Source: Rhodococcus erythropolis NBRC 15567 | GTDB taxonomy: Bacteria; Actinomycetota; Actinomycetes; Mycobacteriales; Mycobacteriaceae | Length of the DNA: 64,000 bases | NCBI RefSeq assembly: GCF_001552595.1 | Contig: NZ_BCRM01000016.1 | Span: 1 to 64,000 of the forward strand | Direction of reading: 5' to 3' | Shown: one piece after another, positions 36,359 through 44,931 of the stretch | How the letters are laid out: the number at the start of each line of letters is the position of its first letter | How positions within the stretch are numbered: the stretch's first letter is position 1 | The notes under the pieces: generated by a model | What the model saw: only the letters and a program-made list of their open reading frames with translations | Database searches by the model: none | What the model was told of the DNA's origin: nothing | Program-made: the position numbers and the translations under genes

Positions 36359-37224
36359 GCGGTAGTGAGCGCCGGATTTCGGTAGAGCTGACCGGGCCGG
36401 AAGAACAGATGTCCTGAGTGCGTGCGGTTGCGAAGCGCGGCCGCACGCCAGGTCAGCACCGGATGCGACGACAAGATGTTGACGAACCACGGGAAGAAAC
36501 CGGATTCGAGTGTCGCGCGATCGGCGAGTTCGTCGAACCCGACCAGACCCACGAGATACTTTCCGGCGCCGAGGACACCCATTGCGCCCGGTGCGCCCTG
36601 TGGGCGCATGTGAAAACCGAAGTTGTCTGCCGTGTACTCCATGGAACGCGACAGCGAAGACCCGATCACCGGAATGTAGTTCGACGCGAACTGTCCCCAC
36701 TGGCGCCAGTACGACGCATGCCCAGCAGCGATGTGGCCGACCTCGTGACCGATGATGAATGCGAGCGCATCGGGCTCGCGGGCCTGCCCACCGACCTCGA
36801 ACAGGTCGCTGTAGACGACGACGAAACGCCGAAATCCGTGCCCTGACGCAAATGCGTTGATCCGTCCGTTCCCCAGTACGACGTAGGCATCCGGCGGAGT
36901 TTTCATGCCGAACCGTGCCGCGGCCTCGGCAACCAGCAGATACCCTTCCGGAAATTGCGAAGGCGTCATCTTGATTCCGTTGACCTGCTGCGATCCGTAC
37001 AGCTGACCTCGCGCGAGGAACAGCAGGATCGGAGCCGCGAGCACCACGAGGATCCACGTCGACAGATCACCCGCAGCGATCAGAACGATCGCCACCACAT
37101 AGGTGACGACTGTCGTCAGAACGGCGAGCACGAGTAGCGGGATTTCCCACGGGTGGCGAACCGCGTCACTGCCTGGTGACACACGAACGGCGGGTGCAGC
37201 GGCCTGGCCGTTGACGGGGTACAT
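36346..37224 (-). CDS. M48 family metallopeptidase, membrane-bound
   Basis: A 292-residue protein. Two membrane helices are near residues 28-75 ('[25 protein letters not shown]' region and the next). The zinc motif HEVGH is at about residues 157-161 in '[15 protein letters not shown]', and the third ligand Glu is in '[11 protein letters not shown]'. This is the HtpX/Ste24 layout, which degrades damaged membrane proteins. Start set at the ATG giving [10 protein letters not shown], since the 52 codons upstream lack similarity and overlap the rpiB promoter. It is convergent with the disulfide reductase gene and divergent from rpiB. Confidence 0.85.
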   Translation of the reverse strand: MYPVNGQAAAPAVRVSPGSDAVRHPWEIPLLVLAVLTTVVTYVVAIVLIAAGDLSTWILVVLAAPILLFLARGQLYGSQQVNGIKMTPSQFPEGYLLVAEAAARFGMKTPPDAYVVLGNGRINAFASGHGFRRFVVVYSDLFEVGGQAREPDALAFIIGHEVGHIAAGHASYWRQWGQFASNYIPVIGSSLSRSMEYTADNFGFHMRPQGAPGAMGVLGAGKYLVGLVGFDELADRATLESGFFPWFVNILSSHPVLTWRAAALRNRTHSGHLFFRPGQLYRNPALTTAQSN

Positions 37225-37324
37225 GGGCACCACGATAGGTGCGCTCGCGCGGCGATGCGTGTTCCTGAAAGTGTGACGTCGACCCGGGTGCGCCCGGCTG
37301 GTCGGGCCTGAGAGAATTGTCGCC

Positions 37325-37798
37325 ATGCGCGTATACCTGGGTGCCGACCATGCCGGATTCGAACGTAAGAACGAGATCATCGAACACCTGAAAGCGAACG
37401 GCCACGAGGCTATCGACTGTGGTGCTCACGAGTACGACGCCGTGGACGACTACCCGGCATTCTGCATCGAAGCCGCAAAGCGTGTCGTTGCCGACGAGGG
37501 CAGCCTGGGAATCGTCCTGGGTGGCAGTGGCAACGGTGAGCAGATCGCCGCGAACAAGGTTCCCGGCGCACGGTGCGCTCTCGCTTGGAGCGTCGAAACG
37601 GCGAAGCTGGCCCGCGAGCACAACAACGCTCAGCTGATCGGCATCGGTGGACGTATGCATTCCCTCGAGGAATCGCTCGCCATCGTCGACGCTTTCCTCG
37701 CCACCGCATGGTCGGGTGAAGAGCGTCATCAGCGTCGTATCGACATCTTGTCCGAGTACGAGAAGACCGGCGTCGCACCGGCTCTGCCGCAGGCCTGA
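37325..37798 (+). CDS. rpiB: Ribose-5-phosphate isomerase B
   Basis: A 157-residue RpiB/LacAB enzyme. 'VYLGADHAGFERKNEI' is the phosphate-binding N-terminus, and 'DCGAHEYDAVDDYP' and 'GGSGNGEQIAANKVPGARC', read as motifs, surround the active site. The Glu in GNGEQ serves as base in actinobacterial RpiB, where the usual Cys is replaced. It interconverts ribose-5-phosphate and ribulose-5-phosphate in the pentose phosphate pathway. It corresponds to Rv2465c. It lies 15 bases ahead of the glycosylase gene in the same direction. Confidence 0.95.
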   Translation: MRVYLGADHAGFERKNEIIEHLKANGHEAIDCGAHEYDAVDDYPAFCIEAAKRVVADEGSLGIVLGGSGNGEQIAANKVPGARCALAWSVETAKLAREHNNAQLIGIGGRMHSLEESLAIVDAFLATAWSGEERHQRRIDILSEYEKTGVAPALPQA

Positions 37799-37813
37799 TC
37801 CGAAAGTTGTTCC

Positions 37814-38611
37814 GTGCCTGAAGGTCATACCCTGCATCGACTGGCACGGTTGCATGCCCGCAAGTTCGTCGGTTCACCGGTCCGCGTCCTCAGCCCGCAA
37901 GGCAGATTCGCCGAGGACGCGCGTCTGGTGGACGGACATGTACTCACGTCCTCGGATGCCTGGGGGAAGCACCTCTGGCACACCTACGACAACGGATTGA
38001 CAGTTCACGTACACCTCGGGCTGTACGGAAAGTTCACCGACTCCGCCCTGCCGATGGAAGAACCGGTAGGCCAGGTCCGGATGCGAATGGTCGGTGCCGA
38101 TTTCGGCACCGACCTTCGTGGTCCCACCGCCTGCGAAGTCCTACTGCCGCCTCAGGTCGCCGCGATCGAGGCCAGACTCGGGCCGGACCCACTGCGCCGC
38201 GGCGCGGATCCACACCAGGCATGGGTGCGAATCTCCAAGTCCAAGAAGGCGATCGGCGCGCTGCTCATGGATCAAGCGGTCCTGGCGGGTGTCGGCAACG
38301 TCTATCGCGCCGAACTTCTCTTTCGTCACGGAATCAGCCCTGAACGACCGGGGAATCTCATCTCTCACGACGAATGGACTGCCATGTGGGCAGATCTTGT
38401 CGAATTGATGAAGGTTGGTGTCAGGCGCGGGAAGATGCACGTCGTTCGCGCCGAGCACGACAACGGTGATCCGGCGTACGCGAAGGATCGTCCGCGGACT
38501 TACGTTTACCGAAGAGCAGGATCGCCGTGCCGCGTGTGCGGCACACCGATCCTGCATTCCGTCATGGAGGCGCGAAACCTGTTCTGGTGCCCGGTGTGCC
38601 AGCCGGCTTAG
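37814..38611 (+). CDS. Fpg/Nei family DNA glycosylase-AP lyase
   Basis: A 265-residue base-excision repair enzyme. After Met removal, Pro2 and Glu3 (MPEGHTLHRLA) are the catalytic pair. The conserved Lys is in 'SDAWGKHLWHTY'. The helix-two-turn-helix has 'VLAGVGNVYRAELLF', and a C-terminal zinc finger has CRVC and CPVC. It removes oxidised pyrimidines or purines and nicks the abasic site. By synteny it equals Rv2464c, a Nei-type enzyme. The start is GTG. The stop overlaps the convergent DUF1542-like gene by 4 bases. Confidence 0.92.
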   Translation: MPEGHTLHRLARLHARKFVGSPVRVLSPQGRFAEDARLVDGHVLTSSDAWGKHLWHTYDNGLTVHVHLGLYGKFTDSALPMEEPVGQVRMRMVGADFGTDLRGPTACEVLLPPQVAAIEARLGPDPLRRGADPHQAWVRISKSKKAIGALLMDQAVLAGVGNVYRAELLFRHGISPERPGNLISHDEWTAMWADLVELMKVGVRRGKMHVVRAEHDNGDPAYAKDRPRTYVYRRAGSPCRVCGTPILHSVMEARNLFWCPVCQPA

Positions 38612-39456
38612 AAGTCGAAGCCGCCGAAGTCTCCGCCGCCGAAATCGCCGCCTCCGAAGTCCCCGTAGTCGTTGCCTCCACCGTCTGCGGTGAAATCGGT
38701 GTTGTCGACACTTCCTTGTTCCGCGCCGGAGTCACCGGCGTCCATACCCTGATCTCCCGAGTCGCCCTGATCTCCCGAGTCACCCTGGTCTCCCGAGTCG
38801 CCGGCTCCCGTATCGCCACCCTGCGCGAAAGCTTCTGCGCCGTAAGGAACCCCGGCCATGCCGGAAAACATGGTCGAGAACAGCATCATCGAACCCAGAC
38901 CCCAGGCGCCGGCGACGAGGGCAGGCTTCCACCAGGGTTCGGAGTACCAGCCGGCCGGGACCGGGCGTCCGGCGACTCGGCCACCGGGGTAGTAGTTGGG
39001 TGTGTGCGACGACGGATTGGGTGATGCCGCGACCTTGCGGCCCTCGAATTCGACCTCACGGTCTTCGGTGACCGAACCCGCAGCCTTCTGTCCGTCGATG
39101 GAAGGAACTTCCGGTCCCGGATCCATGCCCATTGCCACCCGCGCCGCGCGGATGTAGTAAAGCCCTTCCAGCGCAGTCTGTTTCGCGAGACGTGCCTGAA
39201 CCGGCGTTGCTGCCTGATCGATCTGCGAGCCTGCGGCGTTGTACCGTTCGGCCGCGTCGGCGAGGGCTTGGCGCGACGCGTCGTCACTGCCGGTCAGGTT
39301 GTAGACCTGACCGCCGAGGCGTTCGATCGCCTGCCTGGCATCGGCTTTCGCGTCGTCGAGTTGTGTTGCGCTGTGGCCGGAACCGCGTTGCTGGCTTTTC
39401 ATGACCAGAAATACGACTACGGCCAGAACGACGAGTATGAGAAGAATCGTGGTCAC
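38608..39456 (-). CDS. Membrane-anchored protein with GDSGDQ repeats (DUF1542-like)
   Basis: A 282-residue protein. Residues 2-20 (TTILLILVVLAVVVFLVM) are one membrane helix. Residues 25-120 form a helical region of the DUF1542-like kind ('QLDDAKADARQAIERLGGQV', 'AAERYNAAGSQIDQA'). A Trp-rich segment ('GWYSEPWWKPALVAGAWGL') may re-enter the membrane. The C-terminal 70 residues are low-complexity: three GDSGDQ units, then GGGDFGGGDFGGFDF. Such glycine/acidic tails occur in actinobacterial envelope proteins of unknown function. The GTG at 39456 was chosen over a longer frame because it begins the membrane helix. Confidence 0.7.
   Translation of the reverse strand: MTTILLILVVLAVVVFLVMKSQQRGSGHSATQLDDAKADARQAIERLGGQVYNLTGSDDASRQALADAAERYNAAGSQIDQAATPVQARLAKQTALEGLYYIRAARVAMGMDPGPEVPSIDGQKAAGSVTEDREVEFEGRKVAASPNPSSHTPNYYPGGRVAGRPVPAGWYSEPWWKPALVAGAWGLGSMMLFSTMFSGMAGVPYGAEAFAQGGDTGAGDSGDQGDSGDQGDSGDQGMDAGDSGAEQGSVDNTDFTADGGGNDYGDFGGGDFGGGDFGGFDF
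38749..38802 (-). repeat. Three 18-bp tandem units encoding GDSGDQ
   Basis: Units at 38749-38766, 38767-38784 and 38785-38802 differ by one or two bases each. In the minus-strand gene they encode GDSGDQ three times, a likely site of copy-number change between strains. Confidence 0.85.
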
Positions 39457-39542
39457 GAGTGGCCTCCCGAGCAGAATCGATCCGGACAACTCCAGGATAC
39501 GGACCACAGGGGAGTGGCCTGAGTGCACAAAGTCTGAACACA

Positions 39543-39577
39543 AAAAATCCGCACCGGCCAGGCCGATGCGGATTTTT
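39543..39577 (-). terminator. Terminator of tRNA-Gly
   Basis: An 11-bp stem (39543-39553 with 39567-39577) whose outer part is A-run/T-run, placed just after the minus-strand tRNA 3' end. Confidence 0.8.
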
Positions 39578-39595
39578 GTGGAGTTTCCCTCCTTA

Positions 39596-39669
39596 TGGAG
39601 GGGATGACGGGAATCGAACCCGCGTGATCAGTTTGGAAGACTGAGGCTCTACCATTGAGCTACATCCCC
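39596..39669 (-). tRNA. tRNA-Gly (anticodon TCC)
   Basis: On the minus strand: acceptor GGGGATG/CATCCCC, D-arm with GCTCAATGGTAGAGC, anticodon loop CTTCCAA (anticodon TCC), T-arm CGGGTTCGATTCCCG, discriminator T and encoded CCA. It is 71 nt plus CCA. Confidence 0.95.
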
Positions 39670-40068
39670 GTGCATACGACAACTCGGGATCGCCGTGTTC
39701 GTCGTCTGCGATACGAAACTGTACCCAATGCCCCACCGGATTTCATAATCGGGGGGTTGGAGAAGTTCGATACCGTCGTTCACCTGGGGAATTGCCGAAA
39801 TGCCCGGCGAGTCGGGGTGTCTTGCCTTGCGGCCCGGCTTCTGATTCCGGCTGTCATCACGTTTCGTTCAGCCAAGGCTGTATGTGGCGGCGGTCGGATG
39901 ACATACTGACGGGGTCGGACAGGCGGGCCGTGTACAAACGACGGTCGGGTTCGTGAGAGAGTAGTGAGCGCGATAGGGTTGTGCGCGGTCACCGATGGTG
40001 GCTGCCTTTGTGGCCCGCTGTCTTTGTGGCCTCGGATGGCCGTATCGTGTGTTTCATGTGATCGGAAA
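39670..40068. other. Gene-free gap between tRNA-Gly and tRNA-Pro
   Basis: These 399 bases hold no supported gene. Frames present on both strands are short and Arg/Pro-rich, as expected by chance. The gap must hold the divergent promoters of both tRNA genes. 'TTGTGGCC' is repeated around 40008-40030 (GGCTGCCTTTGTGGCC, then TGTCTTTGTGGCC). Confidence 0.7.
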
Positions 40069-40142
40069 CGGGATGTAGCGCAGCTTGGTAGCGCATCCGC
40101 TTTGGGAGCGGAGGGTCGCAGGTTCAAATCCTGTCATCCCGA
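40069..40142 (+). tRNA. tRNA-Pro (anticodon TGG)
   Basis: Acceptor CGGGATG/CATCCCG, D-arm GCGC-GCGC with AGCTTGGTA loop, anticodon loop TTTGGGA (anticodon TGG), T-arm GCAGGTTCAAATCCTGT, discriminator A. CCA is not encoded. It is 74 nt. Confidence 0.95.
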
Positions 40143-40155
40143 CAAGTACGTACAT

Positions 40156-40192
40156 GGCACTTCACCTCCAGTAAGTCCGGGAGTGAAGTGCC
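40156..40192 (+). terminator. Hairpin after tRNA-Pro
   Basis: GGCACTTCAC (40156-40165) pairs with GTGAAGTGCC (40183-40192) around a 17-base loop. No T-run follows, so it may instead be a processing or leader structure ahead of tig. Confidence 0.5.
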
Positions 40193-40202
40193 GCGCCAGA
40201 CA

Positions 40203-40248
40203 GCAGTACCGAACACCTGCAGTACCGAACACACAGCAGTACCGATTC
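40203..40248 (+). repeat. Three tandem GCAGTACCGA units upstream of tig
   Basis: GCAGTACCGAACAC occurs at 40203-40216 and 40219-40232, with a third, shorter copy GCAGTACCGATTC at 40236-40248. Spacing is 16-17 bases. The array sits 43 bases before the tig start. Confidence 0.8.
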
Positions 40249-40290
40249 AACACAAGTTGTGAGCAAGACCAGACGAAGGAGCGAAGTTTC

Positions 40291-41664
40291 GTGAAGAGCA
40301 CCGTCGAGCAGCTCAGCCCGACGCGAGTCCGTATCAACGTTGAGGTGCCCTTCGCGGAACTCAAGTCTGATTTCGACAAGGCCTACAAGGCCCTCGCGCA
40401 GCAGATTCGTCTCCCCGGCTTCCGTCCCGGCAAGGCTCCGGCTCGCCTCCTCGAAGCACGTGTCGGTCGCGGCGCTGTGCTCGAGCAGGTCGTCAACGAC
40501 GCTCTGCCGTCGCGTTACTCCGAGGCTGTCACCAGCGTCGGCGTGAAGGCCATCGGCCAGCCCGAGATCGAGGTCACCAAGATCGAAGACGGCGAGCTCC
40601 TCGAGTTCACCGCCGAGGTCGACGTGCGCCCCGAGATCGAGCTCCCTGACTTCAGCTCCATCAACGTCGAGGTCGATCCGATCGAGATCACCGACGAAGC
40701 CATCGAAGAGCAGTTGCTTTCGCTGCGTCAGCGTTTCGGCACCCTCACCGGCGTCGACCGCGCAGTCGAGGACGGCGACTTCGTCTCCATCGACCTGTCG
40801 GCCACCGTCGACGGCGAGAACGTTGCCGAGGCAACCGCTAGCGGACTGTCGCACGAGGTCGGATCGGGCCAGCTCATCGAGGGCCTCGACGACGCCATCA
40901 TCGGCCTCAAGGCGGGGGAGTCCAAGGACTTCACGTCGACGCTGGTCGCCGGCGAGTACGCGGGCAAGGAAGCTGTTGTCACCGTGACCGTGCAGACGGT
41001 CAAGGAGCGCGAGCTTCCGGCTGAGGACGACGAGTTCGCTCAGCTCGCCAGCGAGTTCGACACCCTGGAAGAACTGAAGGCTGACCTCCGCGAGCGCGTC
41101 GCACGCGTCCGCAAGGTCGAGCAGGCCGGTCAGATCCGCGACAAGGTTCTCGAGCAGCTGCTCGAGACCGTCGAGGTTCCGTTGCCGGAAGCCGTCGTCA
41201 AGGCTGAGGTCGATGCTGCACTGCACGACGCCGTTCACGGTCTCGATCACGACGAAGAGGCACTGAACAAGCTCCTCGAAGAGCAGGGCAGCAGCCGCGA
41301 AGAGTTCGACAAGGATGCCCAGGAAGCCGCTGAGCGCTCCGTCAAGACGCAGCTCTTGCTCGACTCGATCGCCGATGCGGGCAACGTCACCGTCGGTCAG
41401 GACGAGCTCACCGAGCGCATCCTGTTCCAGGCGCAGCGTTACGGCATGGCTCCTGAGCAGTTCATCCAGCAGATCCAGCAGGCCAACCAGCTCGGCGCCG
41501 TCTTCGCAGACGTCCGTCGTGGCAAGGCTCTCGCGTCCGTCGTCGAGTCGGCCGGTGTCAAGGACACCTCCGGCGCCGTTGTCGACACCGCTGAACTGTT
41601 CGGCAGCAGCGAGGACGAAACCGAAGCGGATGCGTCTGATTCCGCCGAGAGCGAAGACAAGTAA
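40291..41664 (+). CDS. tig: Trigger factor, ribosome-associated chaperone and prolyl isomerase
   Basis: A 457-residue trigger factor. The ribosome-binding domain (about residues 1-115) includes the signature GFRPGKAP. The FKBP-type isomerase domain follows (about 150-240, '[17 protein letters not shown]'), and the helical C-terminal domain ends in an acidic tail. It meets nascent chains at the exit tunnel. It corresponds to Rv2462c. The GTG at 40291 ([19 protein letters not shown]) is the family N-terminus; a 109-codon upstream extension runs across tRNA-Pro and is rejected. It leads into the clp genes after a terminator. Confidence 0.95.
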   Translation: MKSTVEQLSPTRVRINVEVPFAELKSDFDKAYKALAQQIRLPGFRPGKAPARLLEARVGRGAVLEQVVNDALPSRYSEAVTSVGVKAIGQPEIEVTKIEDGELLEFTAEVDVRPEIELPDFSSINVEVDPIEITDEAIEEQLLSLRQRFGTLTGVDRAVEDGDFVSIDLSATVDGENVAEATASGLSHEVGSGQLIEGLDDAIIGLKAGESKDFTSTLVAGEYAGKEAVVTVTVQTVKERELPAEDDEFAQLASEFDTLEELKADLRERVARVRKVEQAGQIRDKVLEQLLETVEVPLPEAVVKAEVDAALHDAVHGLDHDEEALNKLLEEQGSSREEFDKDAQEAAERSVKTQLLLDSIADAGNVTVGQDELTERILFQAQRYGMAPEQFIQQIQQANQLGAVFADVRRGKALASVVESAGVKDTSGAVVDTAELFGSSEDETEADASDSAESEDK

Positions 41665-41723
41665 AAACGCAGGCGGACGGGTGTTTTCACCACGATCGAC
41701 TGCACTGAGTTTTCCGCTTTGAG

Positions 41724-41765
41724 CGAAGTAGGGCGGCACCGGGACTCCGGTGCCGCCCTACTTCG
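41724..41765 (+). terminator. Terminator between tig and clpP1
   Basis: A perfect 19-bp stem (41724-41742 with 41747-41765) around a GACT loop, then TTACTGT. clpP1 therefore has its own promoter in 41766-41841. Confidence 0.9.
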
Positions 41766-41841
41766 TTACTGTCTGTGTCAGTAGAAGTGTTTCGCATAGA
41801 CGATCCACCGCACAAGTAGATCCACATAGAAGGCAGGTACC

Positions 41842-42468
41842 GTGACTTCCAATCACCTGGAGACTTTGCAGAGTCCCGCCATGACTTCAGCGACCGCTGG
41901 GTTGAACCTCAGCGACTCGGTGTACGAGCGCTTGCTGCGAGAGCGCATCATTTTTCTCGGTACCCAGGTCGACGACGACATCGCCAACAAGCTGTGCGCG
42001 CAGATCCTGCTGCTCTCGGCCGAGGACCCGACGCGAGACATCTCGCTCTACATCAACTCGCCCGGTGGATCTGTCACCGCAGGTATGGCGATCTTCGACA
42101 CGATGCAGTTCGCCGAGTGCGACATCGCCACCTTCGGTATGGGCCTTGCGGCGTCGATGGGTCAGTTCCTGCTCTCGGCAGGCACCAAGGGCAAGCGTTA
42201 CGCACTGCCTCACGCCCGCATCATGATGCACCAGCCGTCCGCCGGTATCGGTGGTTCCGCCAGTGACATCGCGATCATGGCCGAGCAGTTCAAGCACACC
42301 AAGCGCGAAATGGCCGAGCTGATCGCTCAGCACACCGGCCAGACGGTCGAGCAGATCACCGCGGACTCCGACCGTGACCGTTGGTTCACGGCGAGGGAAG
42401 CTCTCGAGTACGGCTTCGTCGACCACGTCGTCTCCCGTGCGAATCAGGCCGGCGGCACCGGCAACTGA
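41842..42468 (+). CDS. clpP1: ATP-dependent Clp protease proteolytic subunit 1
   Basis: A 208-residue ClpP subunit. Catalytic Ser is in '[11 protein letters not shown]', His in 'MMHQPSAG', and Asp in the '[15 protein letters not shown]' region. '[14 protein letters not shown]' is the substrate strand. In actinobacteria ClpP1 and ClpP2 form mixed double rings and are essential; ClpX or ClpC1 feeds substrates. The GTG at 41842 was used; an ATG at 41881 (before the conserved region) is possible and the first residues are probably a cleaved propeptide. It is 48 bases ahead of clpP2. Confidence 0.95.
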   Translation: MTSNHLETLQSPAMTSATAGLNLSDSVYERLLRERIIFLGTQVDDDIANKLCAQILLLSAEDPTRDISLYINSPGGSVTAGMAIFDTMQFAECDIATFGMGLAASMGQFLLSAGTKGKRYALPHARIMMHQPSAGIGGSASDIAIMAEQFKHTKREMAELIAQHTGQTVEQITADSDRDRWFTAREALEYGFVDHVVSRANQAGGTGN

Positions 42469-42516
42469 GCCGGTTCGTCCATCCTTTCGCTGCCCAATTC
42501 ATACTTTGGAGAACTG

Positions 42517-43179
42517 ATGACCAATCTTTTCGGAGCTAACTCGCTGGGCGGCCAGGCGCCGTCGGGCCCCCAATCGCGTTACATCCTGCCCCAGTTCACG
42601 GAGCAGACCAGCTACGGCGTCAAGACGTCCGACCCGTACAACAAGCTGTTCGAGGAGCGCATCATCTTCCTCGGCTCGCAGGTCGACGACGTCTCCGCCA
42701 ACGACCTCATGGCACAGTTGCTGGTTCTCGAATCGCAGGATCCGGACCGCGACATCACCATGTACATCAACTCGCCCGGTGGTTCGTTCACCGCGCTGAT
42801 GGCGATCTACGACACGATGCAGTACGTCCGTGCCGACATCTCCACCGTCTGCCTCGGTCAGGCTGCTTCGGCAGCTGCTGTCCTTCTCGCCGGTGGTACG
42901 CCGGGCAAGCGCTTCGCGCTCCCCAACTCGCGCATTCTGATTCACCAGCCGGCCACGGGCGGCATCCAGGGTCAGGTTTCCGATCTGGAGATCCAGGCTG
43001 CGGAAATCGAGCGTATGCGTCGACTCATGGAGAGCACGCTGTCGCTGCACACTGGCAAGGATCCGGAGACCATCCGCGTCGACACCGATCGCGACAAGAT
43101 CCTCACGGCCGAGCAGGCCAAGGAGTACGGCATCATCGACGACGTGCTGGCTTACCGGAAGCTCAGCGCACAGAAGTAG
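42517..43179 (+). CDS. clpP2: ATP-dependent Clp protease proteolytic subunit 2
   Basis: A 220-residue ClpP subunit. The catalytic Ser is in '[11 protein letters not shown]', His in 'LIHQPATGG', and Asp in '[16 protein letters not shown]'. The N-terminal 30 residues ('[20 protein letters not shown]') form the propeptide and axial loop typical of ClpP2, the ring that docks the ATPase. It corresponds to Rv2460c. The ATG at 42517 follows TTTGGAGAA. A hairpin after the stop ends the clpP1-clpP2 operon. Confidence 0.95.
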   Translation: MTNLFGANSLGGQAPSGPQSRYILPQFTEQTSYGVKTSDPYNKLFEERIIFLGSQVDDVSANDLMAQLLVLESQDPDRDITMYINSPGGSFTALMAIYDTMQYVRADISTVCLGQAASAAAVLLAGGTPGKRFALPNSRILIHQPATGGIQGQVSDLEIQAAEIERMRRLMESTLSLHTGKDPETIRVDTDRDKILTAEQAKEYGIIDDVLAYRKLSAQK

Positions 43180-43185
43180 TCGATT

Positions 43186-43233
43186 TCCGCCTCGTGTCGA
43201 GGATCTGTATTCCGATTCCCGACACGAGGCGGA
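43186..43233. terminator. Terminator after clpP2
   Basis: TCCGCCTCGTGTCG (43186-43199) pairs perfectly with CGACACGAGGCGGA (43220-43233) around a 20-base loop, seven bases after the clpP2 stop. Confidence 0.75.
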
Positions 43234-43407
43234 CACGTCGAGAAGTGCCTGGTGGAGCGCTCGCCAGGCTGAAATCTCGACTCTTTTCTTTTTTATCCGC
43301 AGGCGAAACGCCGAGAACAGGTCGACCCCGTTCGGGATCTGCGGGTACCGTCACTTCACGGGCTGGTTCTCGACCGGCGTTCTGCGATTGTTCGACCAGA
43401 TTTGTTC

Positions 43408-43472
43408 GATCAGTTTGTTGATCAGTTTGTCTGATCCGACAACTTCTGATCTGACAACTTCTGATCTGATAC
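43408..43472. repeat. Short tandem repeats upstream of clpX
   Basis: GATCAGTTTGT(T/C) is repeated at 43408-43419 and 43420-43431. Then CTGATC(C/T)GACAACTT is repeated at 43431-43445 and 43446-43460, with a partial third copy to 43472. The two sets are roughly inverted relative to each other (GATCAG and CTGATC), so the array can fold or bind a protein cooperatively. Confidence 0.8.
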
Positions 43473-43548
43473 CGAGTACTGCGGAGCGTCTCGACCGATC
43501 GAGTGGCGGCGAGTGCACGTACATGATGGAAAGTAGGGACCTCACGAG

Positions 43549-44829
43549 ATGGCACGCATCGGCGACGGCGGGGATCTGCTCAAGTGCTCTTTCTGCGGCA
43601 AGAGTCAGAAGCAGGTCAAAAAGCTCATTGCAGGACCCGGGGTGTACATCTGCGACGAGTGCATCGACCTCTGCAACGAGATCATCGAAGAGGAATTGGC
43701 CGAATCGAGCGAGGTCAAGCTCGACGAGCTTCCCAAGCCTGCGGAGATCCGAGAATTCCTCGAGAACTACGTCATCGGTCAGGATTCCGCCAAGCGGACG
43801 CTGGCCGTGGCCGTCTACAACCACTACAAGCGCATTCAGGCCGGAGACAAGGGCCGTGATGCGCGGGGTGAGACGGTTGAGCTCGCAAAATCCAACATCT
43901 TGATGCTCGGCCCCACCGGCTGTGGCAAGACGTACCTCGCTCAGACTCTCGCGAAGATGCTCAACGTCCCGTTCGCCATCGCCGATGCGACGGCGTTGAC
44001 CGAGGCCGGCTACGTCGGTGAGGACGTCGAGAACATTCTGCTCAAGCTGATTCAGGCTGCCGACTATGACGTCAAGCGCGCCGAGACCGGAATCATCTAC
44101 ATCGACGAGGTCGACAAGATCGCTCGCAAGAGCGAGAACCCGTCGATCACGCGTGACGTCTCCGGCGAAGGTGTTCAGCAGGCGTTGCTGAAGATCCTCG
44201 AAGGTACGCAGGCGAGCGTCCCGCCGCAGGGTGGTCGCAAGCATCCGCACCAGGAATTCATTCAGATCGACACCACGAACGTGCTGTTCATCGTCGCGGG
44301 CGCTTTCGCTGGTCTCGAGCGGATCGTCTCCGATCGTGTCGGCAAGCGCGGTATCGGTTTCGGCGCCGAGGTTCGGTCGAAGGCCGAACTGGATACGGTC
44401 GATCGTTTCGCCGAGGTCATGCCGGAGGATTTGATCAAGTTCGGTCTGATTCCCGAGTTCATCGGCCGTTTGCCGATGATCGCGTCGGTGACCAACCTCG
44501 ACAAGGAATCGCTCGTTCAGATCTTGTCGGAGCCCAAGAACGCTCTCGTCAAGCAGTACCGTCGTCTCTTCGACATGGACGGCGTCGAACTCGAGTTCAC
44601 CGAAGAAGCGCTCGACGCTATTGCCGATCAGGCGATCTTGCGTGGAACCGGCGCTCGTGGCCTGCGCGCCATCATGGAAGAGGTTCTTCTTCCGGTGATG
44701 TACGACATCCCCAGCCGTGACGACGTCGAAAAGGTGGTCGTCACCGCGGAGACCGTCAACGACAACGTACTTCCGACCATCGTTCCGCGTAAGCCGGAGC
44801 GTGGCGAGCGTCGCGACAAGACGGCGTAG
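43549..44829 (+). CDS. clpX: ATP-dependent Clp protease ATP-binding subunit ClpX
   Basis: A 426-residue AAA+ unfoldase. The N-terminal zinc-binding domain has CSFCGKSQ and CDECIDLC (four Cys). Walker A is GPTGCGKT (about residues 123-130), Walker B '[11 protein letters not shown]', and the pore loop GYVGEDVEN. 'RGIGFGAEV' is the IGF loop that docks on ClpP. It unfolds tagged substrates for ClpP1P2. It corresponds to Rv2457c. ATG at 43549 with GGGACC upstream. A perfect palindrome follows the stop. Confidence 0.96.
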   Translation: MARIGDGGDLLKCSFCGKSQKQVKKLIAGPGVYICDECIDLCNEIIEEELAESSEVKLDELPKPAEIREFLENYVIGQDSAKRTLAVAVYNHYKRIQAGDKGRDARGETVELAKSNILMLGPTGCGKTYLAQTLAKMLNVPFAIADATALTEAGYVGEDVENILLKLIQAADYDVKRAETGIIYIDEVDKIARKSENPSITRDVSGEGVQQALLKILEGTQASVPPQGGRKHPHQEFIQIDTTNVLFIVAGAFAGLERIVSDRVGKRGIGFGAEVRSKAELDTVDRFAEVMPEDLIKFGLIPEFIGRLPMIASVTNLDKESLVQILSEPKNALVKQYRRLFDMDGVELEFTEEALDAIADQAILRGTGARGLRAIMEEVLLPVMYDIPSRDDVEKVVVTAETVNDNVLPTIVPRKPERGERRDKTA

Positions 44830-44838
44830 AAACTTCAA

Positions 44839-44888
44839 AACGACTGTGGCCCGGTATCTCTCGCGAGAGATACCGGGCCACAGTCGTT
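44839..44888. terminator. Perfect 50-bp palindrome, bidirectional terminator
   Basis: Bases 44839-44863 are the exact reverse complement of 44864-44888, with no central spacer. It sits between the convergent stops of clpX and the MFS gene. Confidence 0.88.
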
Positions 44889-44931
44889 CGTGCAACACAG
44901 TGGTTCGTGCAGGGTGTCTGGGGGTGTTCGG

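Larger units (their letters stand above)
43180..43548 (+). other. clpP2-clpX intergenic region with repeats
   Basis: These 369 bases hold the clpP2 terminator (43186-43233), two sets of short tandem repeats (43408-43472), and the clpX leader. I see no gene. Some mycobacteria carry extra genes between clpP2 and clpX at this spot, absent here. Confidence 0.7.

Noticed and set aside
38749-38802. CRISPR-like repeat array
   Set aside because: The 18-bp units are contiguous without spacers and lie in frame inside a gene. No CRISPR array or cas gene was seen anywhere in the window.
39780-40127. 115-codon minus-strand frame between the tRNA genes
   Set aside because: It runs through tRNA-Pro antisense and has an Arg/Pro-rich chance composition.
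40162-41739. 525-codon open frame antisense to tig, crossing the tig leader
   Set aside because: Leu/Asp/Val-rich product typical of antisense GC-rich genes; no ribosome site or family motif.
41766-41841. ClgR-type site ahead of clpP1
   Set aside because: Only a TTCGC half-site is present; the second half does not match at the expected spacing.
43351-44898. 515-codon open frame antisense to clpX
   Set aside because: Arises from clpX codon bias; crosses the repeat array and the clpX terminator palindrome.
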